Of a DNA stretch of 48,259 nucleotides, positions 16,554 through 23,993 are shown one piece after another. The DNA comes from Oscillospiraceae bacterium (GTDB lineage Bacteria; Bacillota; Clostridia; Oscillospirales; JAAYXM01), in assembly GCA_015068085.1 (NCBI GenBank), contig SVLF01000016.1:1-48259 (forward strand), in the 5' to 3' direction. Position 1 is the stretch's first letter. Every line of letters begins with the position of its first letter. The position numbers and the translations under genes were made by a program. The notes beneath the pieces are model-generated. The model made no database searches. It saw only the letters and a list, made by a program, of their open reading frames with translations, and was not told the origin of the DNA.

Positions 16554-16596
16554 CCACTCCCTTCGGGATTATCTTTCCCGAAGGGAGTGGGTTTTA
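16554..16596. terminator. Strong 15-bp hairpin between the oxidoreductase and small-protein genes
   Basis: CCCACTCCCTTCGGG pairs perfectly with 16578-16592 around an ATTATCTTT loop. It is flanked by AAA on the left and TTTT on the right, so it fits a terminator on the plus strand better than on the minus. On the minus strand it contains the ribosome site of the small gene. Confidence 0.6.
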
Positions 16597-16662
16597 TCCT
16601 GTTGCTTTTACGATAACGGAAATGCCGGATTTTATAAGCTCATCATAAGATATTTTTTTATC

Positions 16663-17697
16663 TTAATCGATGCACGGATATTTAATTTTAACCGGGAGAC
16701 CTGTTGCGCAGGACTCAACAACTGCGGAGCACACAGCAACAGTGGATGCGCCCTCCATCGGGCTGATGCCGAACGGCTCATCGTTCATAAGTGCTGTAAG
16801 GAACATCTGAAGCTCTGCGGTGGTGTTGTGATTTGCAAGCTTTACGGGAATCTGCTGAGGAATGGTGAACTTCTTATTGCCGAGCACATCCTCATCGTCG
16901 CCCGAGAACACCGTCATAAAGCTTGATGTATTGTCACAGATAATAGTGCCCTTTGTCCCGTAGAAGCAGGAGCGCATTGTATAATTTCGCTTGCAGCCGA
17001 TAGAGGTGAGAACCTTTCCGTTTACATTGTTCGGGAACTTCATAACCGCGATTGAGCAGTCATCAACCGGCCAGTCGGTAAGGCACTTGCGGTTTGAAAG
17101 AGCATAAACCTCCGTCGGATTTCCTGCAATCCAGCGAAGAAGGTCTATTGCATGGCATCCTCCGCCGATGACCGCGTGACGCTCCGGTGTTACACGCCAG
17201 TCATTTGCGCCACGGGATTTGCTGTAGTCGTGCGCATATTCGCTTTCAACAAAGTACAGCTCCCCGATAAGTCCTGAGTCGATAATTTCCTTTGCTTTTG
17301 CAAAGGCAGGTGCAAAGCGAGAAACCTGACCTACCATAAGGCGGGCGTTGCAACGCTTCTCTATGCGCATCATCTCTTCGCACTCAGAGACGGTGAGCGC
17401 CATCGGCTTCTCGCACATAACATGCTTCCCCGCTTCAAGAAAAGCCTTTGTCATTTCAAGATGAAGCTGATCCGGAGTTACAACAATAACTGCATCAACG
17501 TTCGGGTCATTGATAAAATCATGCCAATCCGCCGTTGCAACATCCGGACGAAACTCTTCCTTTTTTTCAGCAAGCAGCTCTGTGTCAATATCACAAATGC
17601 CATAGAGATGTGCGTTTCTGCTTTCGGTAACGGAGCACATATGTGCATATCCCATCCTGAGACCTATAACAGCAATATTATAAATTTCTTTTTTCAT
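16663..17697 (-). CDS. Gfo/Idh/MocA family NAD(P)-dependent oxidoreductase
   Basis: This 344-residue protein has an N-terminal Rossmann domain (IAVIGLRMGYAH, then YGICDID) and the family CEKPMALTVSECEEM motif near residue 95, with the conserved Lys of EKP. The C-terminal alpha/beta substrate domain includes GGGCHAIDLLRWIAG. The family oxidises or reduces sugars, inositols and sugar acids with NAD(P)H in the cytoplasm; the substrate is unknown. ATG at 17697 has AAAGGGAAGAAGAAA upstream. It is divergent from the AraC gene at 17805, sharing a 107-bp intergenic region with direct repeats, so that regulator probably controls it. A small AT-rich hairpin directly follows the stop. Confidence 0.92.
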   Translation of the reverse strand: MKKEIYNIAVIGLRMGYAHMCSVTESRNAHLYGICDIDTELLAEKKEEFRPDVATADWHDFINDPNVDAVIVVTPDQLHLEMTKAFLEAGKHVMCEKPMALTVSECEEMMRIEKRCNARLMVGQVSRFAPAFAKAKEIIDSGLIGELYFVESEYAHDYSKSRGANDWRVTPERHAVIGGGCHAIDLLRWIAGNPTEVYALSNRKCLTDWPVDDCSIAVMKFPNNVNGKVLTSIGCKRNYTMRSCFYGTKGTIICDNTSSFMTVFSGDDEDVLGNKKFTIPQQIPVKLANHNTTAELQMFLTALMNDEPFGISPMEGASTVAVCSAVVESCATGLPVKIKYPCID

Positions 17698-17731
17698 TTT
17701 CTTCTTCCCTTTCTTTTCAAAATGTGATATG

Positions 17732-17760
17732 ATTGTATCATCAATTTGTTAATATAACAA
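17732..17760 (-). promoter_or_regulatory. Probable promoter of the oxidoreductase gene
   Basis: On the minus strand: TTGTTA (17755-17760), 17 bp, TACAAT (17732-17737). It overlaps the first of three direct repeats. Confidence 0.5.
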
Positions 17761-17795
17761 GCTCATTTTGTTGGGAAAAATCTTCATTTTGTTGG
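17741..17795 (+). promoter_or_regulatory. Three phased direct repeats, candidate AraC operator
   Basis: TCATTTTGTTGG occurs at 17763-17774 and 17784-17795, and a 9/12 match (TCAATTTGTTAA) at 17741-17752. The steps are 22 and 21 bp, two helical turns. This spacing is typical of AraC-family half-sites. The repeats lie between the oxidoreductase promoter and the regulator start codon. Confidence 0.55.
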
Positions 17796-17804
17796 AGGAG
17801 TGAA

Positions 17805-18623
17805 ATGAACAAGCTTTTTCTTCCCGAAGCCGCGCCCATCCTTTTGCGGGTTGATGCAGATAAAAACCTTGCCCCCGGTGCAACCTTCGGTCCCGTTATC
17901 CGCTCGGTATATATTTTTGAGTGCTGCACCTCCGGATACGGCTCTGTTATAATAAACGGCAGAGAGTTTCCCATTTCTCCGGGTGATTTTTATATTCTTC
18001 TTCCGGGTGATACCGTAACGCACACCGCATCAGAAACTGAGCCGAGATGCGGATATTGGTGCGCTCTTGACGGCCCGGGCATAGGCGAAGTTCCGGCAAG
18101 CTGCGGGATATCAGCTTCCAATCCGTTTGCCCCGAAAGAGTTATTCCCCGCACTCTTAAGCTGTATGGAATCACTGTATAAAATGCGCAACGAAACAGAC
18201 ACAGGCAGTGAATTTCGCCGCACGGCATTTATATACACTATGCTTGGCGAGCTTTTGCGATATGTACAGAAAAGCGACACACACGTTCCGATACGGCGTG
18301 CAATAGGTCTTATGGAGACACACTACAACACCGGGCTCAACGTACAGAGCCTTGCCGATTCCGTCGGGCTTGAACGGAGCTATTTTTCCACCCTGTTTAA
18401 AAACACCACAGGGCTCACTCCCCATTCATATCTGACGAAGCTTCGGATACAGCGGTTTTGCGCATTGATAAAAAGCGAGGATATTCCCATTTCGCTCGCC
18501 GCAGAATACGTTGGCCTTGACCCGCAGAATTTTGCACGGGTTTTTAAGCGGGAAACCGGAAAGACGCCATATGAATACAAACAAACCTTATCAGTAAACA
18601 AAACTGACTCCCCCTTAAAATGA
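17805..18623 (+). CDS. AraC family transcriptional regulator
   Basis: About 272 residues starting at MNKLFLPEAAP. The ATG at 17805 follows GGAGGAGTGAA, so the upstream in-frame codons from 17733 are not used. The N-terminal half is a cupin-like sensor (GYGSVIINGREFPISPGDFYILLPGDTVTH). The C-terminal ~100 residues carry two helix-turn-helix motifs (NVQSLADSVGLERSYFSTLFKNTTG and PISLAAEYVGLDPQNFARVFKRETG), ending in the usual TPYEYK. It probably activates or represses the divergent oxidoreductase gene through the phased repeats at 17741-17795. The ligand is unknown, likely a sugar. Only a weak hairpin (ACTGACT/AGTCAGT near 18605-18635) lies between it and the convergent mgtE gene. Confidence 0.92.
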   Translation: MNKLFLPEAAPILLRVDADKNLAPGATFGPVIRSVYIFECCTSGYGSVIINGREFPISPGDFYILLPGDTVTHTASETEPRCGYWCALDGPGIGEVPASCGISASNPFAPKELFPALLSCMESLYKMRNETDTGSEFRRTAFIYTMLGELLRYVQKSDTHVPIRRAIGLMETHYNTGLNVQSLADSVGLERSYFSTLFKNTTGLTPHSYLTKLRIQRFCALIKSEDIPISLAAEYVGLDPQNFARVFKRETGKTPYEYKQTLSVNKTDSPLK

Positions 18624-18685
18624 GAAGTCAGTATATTTCCCGGAAATTCGAAGCGTTCGTTTTTTAATCACAGCTGTTTTGCGTT

Positions 18686-20035
18686 TCACAGCAATGCAGA
18701 TGCGAAGGTGAAGTAGATAAGAAGCGATATTGCGTCTACAATCGTTGTGATGAACGGGCTTGCCATTACCGCTGGGTCAAAGCCTATTTTCTTTGACAAA
18801 ATAGGAAGCGAGCAGCCCACAAGCTTTGCAGTGAACACCGTCACCGCAAGCGCAAGGCTTACGACAAGCGCAACAGCGGCGCCCACGCGGTCGAAGGTTA
18901 TAAGCTTTATAAAATTTGCCGCGGCAAGCGTTACGCCGCTCATAACCGAAACGCGGATTTCCTTCCACAGAACGCGGAAAATATCCGAAAACTCAATTTC
19001 GTCAAGCGAGAGGCCGCGTATAACGGCAACGGATGCCTGACTTCCGGAGTTTCCGCCCGTGCCCATAAGCATCGGGATATACGCCGCAAGCACGCTTGTT
19101 GCGGCAAGGGCATTTTCAAAATGCGTTATTATAATCCCCGTAAAGGTGGAGGAAAGCATAAGAAGCAAAAGCCACGGAATACGCGCCTTCCAAAGCTCAA
19201 ATGCACTTGTTTTTAAGTACGGTTTATCGGTCGGCGTGATAGCCGCCATTTTTTCAATATCCTCAGTTGCCTCTTCGCGGATAACGTCGATAGCATCGTC
19301 AACCGTTACAATACCGACAAGCCGGTTTTCGCGGTCTACAACCGGAAGGGCGAGGAAATCATATTTTGCAAAATTATTTGCAACGTCCTCTCTGTCATCC
19401 GTTGTGTAAACCGAGATTACGTTTTCTTCCATTATATCGCTTATAAGCGCGTCATCATCCGCCATAAGAAGACTCCGCACCGTGACAATACCTATAAGCC
19501 TTCTGTCCTTTTCCGTAACATAGCAGGTATAAACGGTTTCCTTGTCAACCCCGGAGCGGCGGATGTTCTTTATCGCCTCGCTCACCTTGAGATCCGGCTT
19601 GAAGCTGACGTATTCCATCGTCATAATGCTTCCCGCGCTGTCATCGGGGTATTTTAAGATTTCGTTTATCATTTTGCGCATATCAGGGTCTGCCTGACGC
19701 AAAATACGCTTAACTACGTTTGCCGGCATTTCCTCGATAATATCAACGGCATCATCGACATATAATTCATCGACAACCTCTTTAAGCTCGCTGTCTGAAA
19801 ACCCGCGGATAAGGCTTTCCTGCAAGTCTGCGTCCATCTCAACAAAGGCTTCTGCCGCAAGCTCCTTTGAAAGCAATCTGAAAAGAAGCGGCATACGCTC
19901 GTGCGGCATATCGTCGAGCAGGGCGGCAATGTCTGCGGGTGCCATGGTATCAAGCACATCGCGCAGTGTTGCAAATTTGCGCTCATCTAAAAGCGCTGTT
20001 ATCATTTTTTCAATCGTTACGGTGGTTTCTCCCAT
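18686..20035 (-). CDS. mgtE: MgtE family magnesium transporter
   Basis: This 449-residue protein has standard MgtE architecture. An N-terminal helical domain (about 1-130, with the ALLDDMPHERMPLLFRLL type of repeat) is followed by two CBS domains (about 135-250, with GIVTVRSLLMADDDALISDIM and GIVTVDDAIDVIREE), then five membrane helices (about 275-449) with the signature MGTGGNSGSQASV. It imports Mg2+ down its gradient and is gated by Mg2+ binding to the cytoplasmic domains. Start ATG 20035 has AAAAGGAGGAAAGGATT upstream. The ~207-nt leader contains a 25-codon ORF and a long-range hairpin. I find no M-box riboswitch consensus in it. It has a near-consensus promoter of its own. Confidence 0.95.
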   Translation of the reverse strand: MGETTVTIEKMITALLDERKFATLRDVLDTMAPADIAALLDDMPHERMPLLFRLLSKELAAEAFVEMDADLQESLIRGFSDSELKEVVDELYVDDAVDIIEEMPANVVKRILRQADPDMRKMINEILKYPDDSAGSIMTMEYVSFKPDLKVSEAIKNIRRSGVDKETVYTCYVTEKDRRLIGIVTVRSLLMADDDALISDIMEENVISVYTTDDREDVANNFAKYDFLALPVVDRENRLVGIVTVDDAIDVIREEATEDIEKMAAITPTDKPYLKTSAFELWKARIPWLLLLMLSSTFTGIIITHFENALAATSVLAAYIPMLMGTGGNSGSQASVAVIRGLSLDEIEFSDIFRVLWKEIRVSVMSGVTLAAANFIKLITFDRVGAAVALVVSLALAVTVFTAKLVGCSLPILSKKIGFDPAVMASPFITTIVDAISLLIYFTFASALL

Positions 20036-20091
20036 AATCCTTTCCTCCTTTTATAAATTATTCAGGAAGTAAAGGCACAAGCAAAGAAAGC

Positions 20092-20160
20092 GGGAGAAGT
20101 ATATAAAAAAACTACAAGCTAAAACAACGGACGTGTGACAGTCCGCAATATACTTCGCCC
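20092..20160 (-). other. Long-range hairpin in the mgtE leader
   Basis: GGGCGAAGTATAT (minus strand, 20148-20160) can pair with ATATACTTCTCCC (20092-20104), one mismatch in 13. The 43-nt loop holds a second small stem (CGGAC/GTCCG). The 5' arm lies within codons of the leader ORF, so translation would alter folding. No clear T-run follows. Confidence 0.45.
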
Positions 20161-20196
20161 TTTTGATGTGCTTCTACTACTACCGCCTGCGTCCAT
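20119..20196 (-). CDS. Putative 25-residue leader peptide upstream of mgtE
   Basis: ATG at 20196 is preceded by AAAGGCAGGTGAAAATA, a good ribosome site, and the frame ends in TAG at 20119. The peptide begins MDAGGSSRSTSKGRS and ends RTVTRPLF; it is basic and ends close to a double hairpin. It lies entirely between the mgtE promoter and start codon. A role as a translation-sensing leader is inference from position; I do not recognise the sequence. Confidence 0.45.
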   Translation of the reverse strand: MDAGGSSRSTSKGRSILRTVTRPLF

Positions 20197-20248
20197 TATT
20201 TTCACCTGCCTTTATTATTGATTTAATATATGCTTTATATCCTATAAA

Positions 20249-20277
20249 ATGATACACCTACAAAAAAGATTTGTCAA
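20249..20277 (-). promoter_or_regulatory. Sigma-A promoter of mgtE
   Basis: On the minus strand: TTGACA (20272-20277), 17 bp, TATCAT (20249-20254). Transcription would start near 20242, giving a ~207-nt leader. The -35 box lies inside the terminator hairpin of the upstream gene. Confidence 0.7.
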
Positions 20278-20293
20278 ACATTTTTTTGACAAA
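20261..20293 (-). terminator. Terminator of the ceramidase-like gene
   Basis: TTTGTCAAA and TTTGACAAA with a 6-nt loop, followed on the minus strand by TCTTTTTTG, 15 nt past the stop at 20308. It overlaps the mgtE -35 box, so termination and initiation signals are interleaved. Confidence 0.6.
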
Positions 20294-20307
20294 CCTTTGT
20301 TTTTTAT

Positions 20308-21630
20308 TCACTTAATTGAATTGATTATTTCAAGCGAAGTGCCGATAAGCTTTTCTGCCGTACCTGCAACATATCTTGCAGTCAGGACCTCATACCCGCC
20401 CTCGTCATATGCCGCCTGCACGGGGTAGTATCCCTCATAGCCGTTGGCACAGCAAACGGGCATTGTAAGCGTGAACGGAGACGCTTTCTTCACTTCTATT
20501 CCCACCTCGCAGAAAGGCTCGCCCGGAAATCCCGCAAAAACCATATCACCTATCGCAACAGCAGTTACGATAAGGTCGTGCGTATCAGGAAGCTGCTGCA
20601 TTCCTGCAATAGTCGTCGCCTTTGCAAGCATTTCCCACTTTGCCTCTCCGCCGAGCTCCTGAAGCGTTTTTTCCTTGCCCACCTCATAATAACGCTTTGC
20701 AATCTTAAGTGCGGCAGGAACTTCTTCGGGATTTCCTTTATTATGAGAGACAGTGATCACCTTTTTTGCAAAGCGGATTTTGTCTCCCGGAACTTCCTTT
20801 GCAAGCTCGTAGTTCGATATTACGGACATTGCAATTTTCTTGCCCATATATTTTGTGCGGGTATATCCCCAGACATAATCTTCGCGCTCGACAAACACAT
20901 TGTTCCCGCCGAGGTTTCCCTCTGTTCCGTTTATGTACATACAGAGAGAGTCCGGCACATTTTTCTCGTAAACCTCGCGCACGAACTTCGGATAGTCCGC
21001 AGCAAGCTTCTCGCCGCCGATGGTATCTGCGTGTACCTGAAAATTGACAATACCAATTTCTTTTTTGCCCTCACGCTTTATGATAAGAAGCTGTGATTGC
21101 TCATCCGGAACACCGAGGGCGTGGTCTGTATCCGGGTTCATATATCCCGGATTTGTGCGCACGCTTCCGTCCTTCATACGAAAGCGGCGGATGTGCGCTA
21201 CATCATCCGCTTTTCCGCGGGTGTACAAAAGCTTTGCGGGAGCCAAATCCAAAAAAGCCATAACTGCAATATCAGCTATGCGCCCCATAAGCCAATTGCC
21301 GTATTCGGGATTTGGAAAGGTTTCTTTCGTTACGCCCGTCGCGGCAACAGCAGGACCGGTGTGCGTATGCGTACATGAGATAAACACGCCGTCAACGTCT
21401 ATATCAGCCGCTTTCGCTACCGCAGGGCGGAGAAGTGACATAAACTCCATATTCATCCCGATAACATCAACGCTTATAATAACGGCGCGCTTCTCGCCGT
21501 CGTCAAACGCAACTGCTGTTGCAAGAAGCGGATCAATAACCCCCTTTGCATTCCGCTTCTCATAATATCCTTCAATGGAAATCCCGAGCGGTGGGGTTAT
21601 ATCACATCTTGCAAAACCTGCTTTTAACAC
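20308..21630 (-). CDS. Neutral/alkaline ceramidase N-terminal-domain protein (PF04734-like)
   Basis: This 440-residue protein starts with the family opening AGFARCDITPPLGISIEGYYE. It continues with DDGEKRAVIISVDVIG, SCTHTHTGPA (a metal-binding His pair) and INGTEGNLGGNN, where true ceramidases have a GDxSPN serine motif. True neutral ceramidases run to ~700 residues with a C-terminal Ig-like domain; this protein has only the N-terminal fold and no signal peptide, so it is probably a cytoplasmic hydrolase of another amide or ester. The function is unknown. The start is a GTG at 21630 after AAGAGGTGTATCTTT. The upstream region contains a variant of the shared TTTTGCTAAA motif, which suggests coregulation with the PHP and binding-protein genes. 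Confidence 0.85.
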   Translation of the reverse strand: MLKAGFARCDITPPLGISIEGYYEKRNAKGVIDPLLATAVAFDDGEKRAVIISVDVIGMNMEFMSLLRPAVAKAADIDVDGVFISCTHTHTGPAVAATGVTKETFPNPEYGNWLMGRIADIAVMAFLDLAPAKLLYTRGKADDVAHIRRFRMKDGSVRTNPGYMNPDTDHALGVPDEQSQLLIIKREGKKEIGIVNFQVHADTIGGEKLAADYPKFVREVYEKNVPDSLCMYINGTEGNLGGNNVFVEREDYVWGYTRTKYMGKKIAMSVISNYELAKEVPGDKIRFAKKVITVSHNKGNPEEVPAALKIAKRYYEVGKEKTLQELGGEAKWEMLAKATTIAGMQQLPDTHDLIVTAVAIGDMVFAGFPGEPFCEVGIEVKKASPFTLTMPVCCANGYEGYYPVQAAYDEGGYEVLTARYVAGTAEKLIGTSLEIINSIK

Positions 21631-21693
21631 AAAGATACACCTCTTTTAATATTATCAAGACAAGTATACTCTCCCGTTTTGTACCGGTCAATA

Positions 21694-21731
21694 CAAAATC
21701 GGGCAAATCAGGCAAAGATTATGCCTGATTT
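21694..21731 (-). terminator. Terminator-like hairpin downstream of nagA
   Basis: AAATCAGGCA (21705-21714) pairs with TGCCTGATTT (21722-21731). On the minus strand GCCCGATTTTG follows. It lies ~50 nt past the nagA stop, within the leader of the ceramidase-like gene if that starts from the motif promoter. Confidence 0.5.
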
Positions 21732-21738
21732 TGTATAT

Positions 21739-21780
21739 ATGCTACCATATGTTTTCGCAAAAAATAGCATAATTGTTCAT
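21739..21780 (-). promoter_or_regulatory. Variant of the shared motif upstream of the ceramidase-like gene
   Basis: On the minus strand ATGAACAATTATGCTATTTT (21761-21780) is followed after 18 bp by TAGCAT (21739-21744), a weak -10. It matches the PHP-gene site in ATGAAC.ATT.TGCTA and in spacing. Weaker support than the other three. Confidence 0.4.
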
Positions 21781-21782
21781 TT

Positions 21783-22916
21783 CTATGCTTTATATACAAC
21801 TTTTCCGTCAACGATTGTCATAACGACGTTGAAATCATCGTCAAGTACAGTGAGATGTGCGCGCTTGCCAACATCAATCGAGCCGAATTTATCATACATT
21901 CCAAGCGCCTCGGCCGGATTTTTTGTAACACCGAGCATAGCATCCTCAAGCGGAATGCCAAGCGTTTTCACCACATTGCGCAGTGCCTCGTTTGTGCGAA
22001 GCGAAGAACCGGCAAGGTTTCCGCCGTGGGTTCTTGCAACGCCGTCTTTCACGATAATCGGAAGCGGACCGGACATATGCTCGCCGTCCGGAAGTCCCGC
22101 CGCAGCAATAGAGTCAGTGATGAAAACTATCTTATCCTTACCCTTGCAACGGATTGCAATTTTCACAGGCTCTGGTGCAACGTGGAGAAAATCGCAGATA
22201 ATTTCTCCGTATGCATCGTCGCGCACAAGGCTTGCGCCGAGGATTCCCGGCTCGCGGTGGTGAAGAGACGGCATACAGTTATATGTATGAATCGCGATAC
22301 TTGCGCCTTTGTCAAAGCCGGCATTTGCCTCTGACGCCGTCGCCGCAGAGTGACCGCACGAAACCTTTATCCCCTTTGACACGGCATATTCTATAACCTC
22401 AAGCGCGCCCGGAAGCTCCGGTGCGATTGCAAGCACGCGAAGGTGTCCCTGTCCGGCTGCCAGAAGACGGTCCACATCCTCTTTTGCAGGAAGCGCGAGA
22501 AGGCTTTCTTCGTGCGCTCCCTTGTACTGATGCGACAAAAACGGACCCTCGAGATAAATTCCCGCTATGTTTGCCCCGCTCGTACCGAGACGTATTCTGT
22601 CGACAATACGTTTTTCCGCAACAACAAGATTATCCACGCTGTTTGTAACGGTTGTTGCGCAAAATTCCGCAACACCGCTTGCCGCATAAAAACGCGACAT
22701 TTCATCAAGCTCGTCTATCGAAGCATCGTCCGCTCCGAGACCGGAGCCTCCGTGCGTATGCATATCAACAAATCCGGGCAAAGTAATGTATGCGGAAAGG
22801 TCAAGGTCTGCCTCGCCGTCTGCGCAAAATCCGGAAAATAAACCGTTTTGTGTTTCTATAATTCCGGGGTTTATCTTTTCCCCCGCGCTAAAGCACCGTC
22901 CTACCCGTATTTTCAT
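21783..22916 (-). CDS. nagA: N-acetylglucosamine-6-phosphate deacetylase
   Basis: About 377 residues. ATG at 22916 follows CAGGAGGTTTTCATT, so the upstream in-frame GTG at 22955 is rejected. Amidohydrolase motifs appear in order: LPGFVDMHTHGGSG (metal-binding HxH), GIYLEGPFLS (metal Glu), KVSCGHSAATASEA, IHTYNCMPSLHHREPG, and FITDSIAAAGLPDGEH with the catalytic Asp. The C-terminus is NPAEALGMYDKFGSIDVGKRAHLTVLD. The enzyme deacetylates GlcNAc-6-phosphate to GlcN-6-phosphate in amino-sugar catabolism and wall recycling. No nagB lies in the window. With acidic-polysaccharide lyases nearby, amino-sugar-containing polymers such as host glycosaminoglycans are possible substrates, but this is inference. 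Confidence 0.93.
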   Translation of the reverse strand: MKIRVGRCFSAGEKINPGIIETQNGLFSGFCADGEADLDLSAYITLPGFVDMHTHGGSGLGADDASIDELDEMSRFYAASGVAEFCATTVTNSVDNLVVAEKRIVDRIRLGTSGANIAGIYLEGPFLSHQYKGAHEESLLALPAKEDVDRLLAAGQGHLRVLAIAPELPGALEVIEYAVSKGIKVSCGHSAATASEANAGFDKGASIAIHTYNCMPSLHHREPGILGASLVRDDAYGEIICDFLHVAPEPVKIAIRCKGKDKIVFITDSIAAAGLPDGEHMSGPLPIIVKDGVARTHGGNLAGSSLRTNEALRNVVKTLGIPLEDAMLGVTKNPAEALGMYDKFGSIDVGKRAHLTVLDDDFNVVMTIVDGKVVYKA

Positions 22917-22988
22917 AATGAAAACCTCCTGTATCGTTTGTTTATAATATTTCACTGCTGAATTTATAAAATTTGCATTATTTTATGC

Positions 22989-23017
22989 TTGATAACATCG
23001 GCATTTCGTGTTATTAT
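22989..23017 (+). promoter_or_regulatory. Promoter of the yitT operon
   Basis: TTGATA (22989-22994), 17 bp, TATTAT (23012-23017). It drives the plus-strand operon ending at 26742. On the minus strand the same intergenic region has TTGTCA-18-TATACT facing nagA. Confidence 0.55.
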
Positions 23018-23079
23018 AAAGTTAGCAATATATGTACTTTAATAAGTATACCACAAATTAAGCGGAAGTGACAACAAAA

Positions 23080-23952
23080 ATGAAAACAAATTTAAGAAAA
23101 ACTATTCTGGACTATATTATCATTGCTGTCGGTGCATCTCTTTTTGCGGTTTCCTTCAATATGTTTATCGCAAGAAGTGAAACGCCCATTGCAATGGGCG
23201 GTATAACCGGCATATCAATGGTTATAAACTATTTCTTCCCCAAGCTCTCAATGGGTCTTTTAACCTTTCTTGTAAACGTTCCTTTTCTTGCGCTCGGTCT
23301 TTGGAAGATTGGCGGCCGCTTTATGGCAAAAACTGTTTTTGCATCGGTGGTTCTCTCTCTTGCCATGGATGTTTCCGCCGCGTTTCCCGCGCTCACGCAT
23401 GACCCTATGCTCTGCGCAATTTACGGCGGTATCGGAACGGGCGCAGGGCTCGGTCTTGTTTTTATACGCAACGGCTCTACCGCCGGCACCGATATCGTCG
23501 GGCTTGTTCTCAAGCAGAGATACACCGGCATCCCGCTCGGCAAGCTTGTTCTTGCGGCGGACACGGTAATCGTTCTCTGTGCGTCCTTTGCTTTTAAAAG
23601 CGCAAACAGCGTGCTTTTTGCCATAATCAAGATGTATGCCGCGTCAATCGCAACCGACGGCGTAATATACGGTTTTACGACAGATAAGCTTGCGTATATT
23701 GTAACGGAAAAGACGGAAACTATAAGCAAGCTTGTCATTTCCGAGCTTCACCACGGAGCGACAATTCTCTCCGGTGAAGGAGCGTTTACAAACCTGCCGA
23801 GAAAGATGATTATGTGCGCAATAAACCCAAATCAGATAGGTCTTTTAAAAGAAATTGTACGTGAAAACGACCCGGACGCGTTTATGATTGTTACAAACAC
23901 ACACGAGGTTCTCGGCTTCGGCTTTAAGCCCAACGTGAAAACAAATCTTTAA
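23080..23952 (+). CDS. YitT family membrane protein
   Basis: About 290 residues. Five to six membrane helices occupy residues 1-190 (IIIAVGASLFAVSFNMFI, GGITGISMVINYFFPK, GLTFLVNVPFLALG-type segments, GSTAGTDIVGLVLKQ). The C-terminal soluble DUF2179 domain follows (ISELHHGATILSGEGAF, MIMCAINPNQIGLLKEIV, NTHEVLGFGF). The family is abundant in Firmicutes with unknown function. ATG at 23080 follows CGGAAGTGACAACAAAA; a GTG at 23068 would overlap that ribosome site. First gene of a six-gene plus-strand operon with short gaps. Confidence 0.92.
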   Translation: MKTNLRKTILDYIIIAVGASLFAVSFNMFIARSETPIAMGGITGISMVINYFFPKLSMGLLTFLVNVPFLALGLWKIGGRFMAKTVFASVVLSLAMDVSAAFPALTHDPMLCAIYGGIGTGAGLGLVFIRNGSTAGTDIVGLVLKQRYTGIPLGKLVLAADTVIVLCASFAFKSANSVLFAIIKMYAASIATDGVIYGFTTDKLAYIVTEKTETISKLVISELHHGATILSGEGAFTNLPRKMIMCAINPNQIGLLKEIVRENDPDAFMIVTNTHEVLGFGFKPNVKTNL

Positions 23953-23993
23953 ACCGGTTCTGACAGGCTAATTTCACCCCGGAGGATTTTTCT

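Noticed and set aside
20036-20242. M-box (ykoK) riboswitch before mgtE
   Set aside because: The conserved GTTAGGTGAGGCTCC-type core is absent on the transcribed strand; only an ORF and simple hairpins are seen.
23022-23041. TTAGCAATATATGTACTT before yitT/nagA as a fifth copy of the shared motif
   Set aside because: It needs a one-base insertion to align and has no -10 box at 18-19 bp; likely chance.
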